From: Candidatus Bathyarchaeota archaeon
GTDB lineage: Archaea; Thermoproteota; Bathyarchaeia; Bathyarchaeales; DTEX01
Assembly: GCA_021162225.1 (NCBI GenBank)
Contig: JAGGZB010000184.1
Span: forward strand, 1 to 6,797
DNA: 6,797 nucleotides
Reading direction: 5' to 3'
Every line of letters begins with the position of its first letter. Position 1 is the first letter of the stretch. This document shows positions 6,118 to 6,797 of the stretch, piece after piece. The notes below the pieces were generated by a model. The model was not told the origin of the DNA. It worked only from the letters and a program-made list of their open reading frames with translations, and did no database searches. Position numbers and translations under genes: made by a program.

Positions 6118-6136
6118 CCGCAATTTTAAACATTTG
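6118..6136 (-). promoter_or_regulatory. Possible TATA box for the orphan gene at 6084
   Basis: On the minus strand this reads CAAATGTTTAAAATTG, with the TATA-like TTTAAAAT at 6130-6123. That would place transcription start near 6100, about 16 bases before ATG 6084. The spacing fits archaeal promoters, but the sequence is AT-rich enough to arise by chance. Confidence 0.3.
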
Positions 6137-6304
6137 GAAAAGTTTTAATTGGCCAATAGCTCCCGCTGGAGGTCAATAAATCATCAATAGAGTTACGTTT
6201 GTGTCCGCAGTTGCCTGGGCGCTAGAGCAGAGCTAAACTTAGTCACGCCGAAAAATAATCTCATTCAGCAAATGTAGCTTCGCCAAAGATGAAGGTTCTA
6301 GAGT

Positions 6305-6598
6305 GTGAAGGTGATTTTAATCATATTAAACATGGAAGGTCTTCATATTCGTGAAGGAGATTTAAGCTTCATGTGCTCGACGGTTAAGAGGTTCTATAAG
6401 GCTGGAAAGGGGATCTACCTCATGAAGGTTCTTGGCGGAGGAAAATCGGCAAATAGAGCTGATGAAGACTTGAGATACTGCCTTCAGCATTCCGTACGTG
6501 CATATCGTATTGGCGGGATAAAGACCATTGGGGAGCTTGAAGCGGCTGTTAGAGCGGAGAAGGAAGTTGACGAACAAAATATATCTGGACGCACTTAG
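6305..6598 (+). pseudogene. Aldo/keto reductase C-terminal remnant
   Basis: This 97-codon frame matches only the last third of aldo/keto reductase-type TIM barrels. AGKGIYLMKVLGGG at 33-46 corresponds to the family's 'aGKGvy.MK.LGGG' strand, EDLRYCLQ at 54-61 to the 'eALRYaLS' helix, and GGIKTIGELEAAVR at 70-83 to the 'vGmkt.eEleenv' cofactor-phosphate-binding end. The N-terminal two thirds of the family, with the catalytic Asp, Tyr, Lys and His, are missing. An in-frame TAG at 6299 closes the frame, and I could not find the missing part in any plus frame of 6120-6300. The open frame, with GTG 6305 and a GAAGG 9 bases upstream (6291-6295), means a short protein could still be made, but it could not fold as a complete barrel. 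A truncated, decaying gene is more likely than a functional mini-protein. The family match is from memory of its motifs, not from a search. Confidence 0.6.
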
Positions 6599-6607
6599 TA
6601 TGTTCAG

Positions 6608-6618
6608 TGTATAAAGAA
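6608..6618 (+). promoter_or_regulatory. Possible TATA box for the MFS gene
   Basis: GTGTATAAAGA contains a TATAAAG core about 60 bases before ATG 6673, placing transcription start near 6640 and giving a leader of about 30 bases with the Shine-Dalgarno at 6659-6664. The evidence is spacing and composition only. Confidence 0.28.
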
Positions 6619-6672
6619 GATCGGTCAGTCTGTTTGCTTGATCTAAATTCATTCAATTGAGGGAATGTTGAG

Positions 6673-6797
6673 ATGAGTCTTTACAAGGCGCTCTTGAGCT
6701 TCTTCAGGGGTCTTGATAGAAGGTTCAAGGTGATGCTTGTAGCCATTGGATTCTATAGCTGGACCAATAGCCTTCCATCTCAGTATAATCAGCTTTA
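6673..6797 (+). CDS. Probable MFS transporter, N-terminal fragment (cut by window edge)
   Basis: The first 41 codons of a gene run off the right edge. The protein begins with an amphipathic lead, then LDRRFKVMLVAIGFYSWTNS (residues 14-33), a basic patch followed by a hydrophobic helix and a PSQYNQL turn. This resembles the start of transmembrane helix 1 of archaeal major-facilitator transporters, where 'LdrrvwvL...rfi...' precedes helix 1. With only one helix visible, another polytopic membrane protein cannot be excluded. ATG 6673 has GAGGGA (6659-6664) 8 bases upstream, which fixes the start. It follows the aldo/keto reductase remnant by 74 bases on the same strand, but a TATA-like TATAAAG in the gap suggests its own promoter. 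The substrate is unknown. Confidence 0.65.
   Translation, partial: MSLYKALLSFFRGLDRRFKVMLVAIGFYSWTNSLPSQYNQL

Noticed and set aside
1..6797. tRNA genes, CRISPR repeats, insertion sequences or toxin-antitoxin pairs
   Set aside because: Reading both strands by eye gave no cloverleaf-like T-arm motif, no regularly spaced repeats, no terminal inverted repeats and no transposase or toxin motifs.

Overview
The window looks archaeal, probably from an uncultured member of the Thermoproteota or Bathyarchaeia type; this rests on style and gene families, not on a marker gene. Support comes from AT-rich TATA-like boxes, at least one likely leaderless start, frequent GTG and TTG starts, a stand-alone TRAM-domain protein, a COG0731 radical SAM protein and an ECF-type S component. 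No rRNA, tRNA, CRISPR array or insertion sequence was seen.

Layout. At the left edge is the C-terminal end of a nucleotide-sugar epimerase (+). It converges on a minus-strand block that reads, in transcription order, ECF S component (3409-2921), radical SAM protein (2914-1871), AIR-synthase/HypE-like protein (1865-858) and, after a 171-base gap, a TRAM-domain protein (686-447). The first three genes are separated by only 5 to 7 bases and form a convincing operon. From a shared divergent promoter region (3410-3521), two amidohydrolase-2 family genes run on the plus strand (3522-4316 and 4313-5092) with a 4-base stop/start overlap. After a 293-base gap there is an unrecognised minus-strand gene (6084-5386). 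Then comes a C-terminal remnant of an aldo/keto reductase (6305-6598, +), and at the right edge the start of a probable MFS transporter (6673 onward, +).

How the genes may work together. The three-gene minus-strand operon combines a membrane substrate-binding component, a radical enzyme with an additional Cys-rich tail, and an ATP-dependent PurM-fold enzyme. This suggests uptake and conversion of a small cofactor or nucleobase-like molecule, but the substrate cannot be read from sequence. The amidohydrolase pair is the most striking item. The two proteins are clearly paralogous, but the first keeps a full set of metal ligands and the second has lost every one while remaining a full-length, well-made gene translationally coupled to its partner. 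That points to an active/inactive heteromer or to a metal-independent enzyme. The right third is looser, with long gaps, a decayed gene and an orphan ORF, as is typical of accessory DNA.
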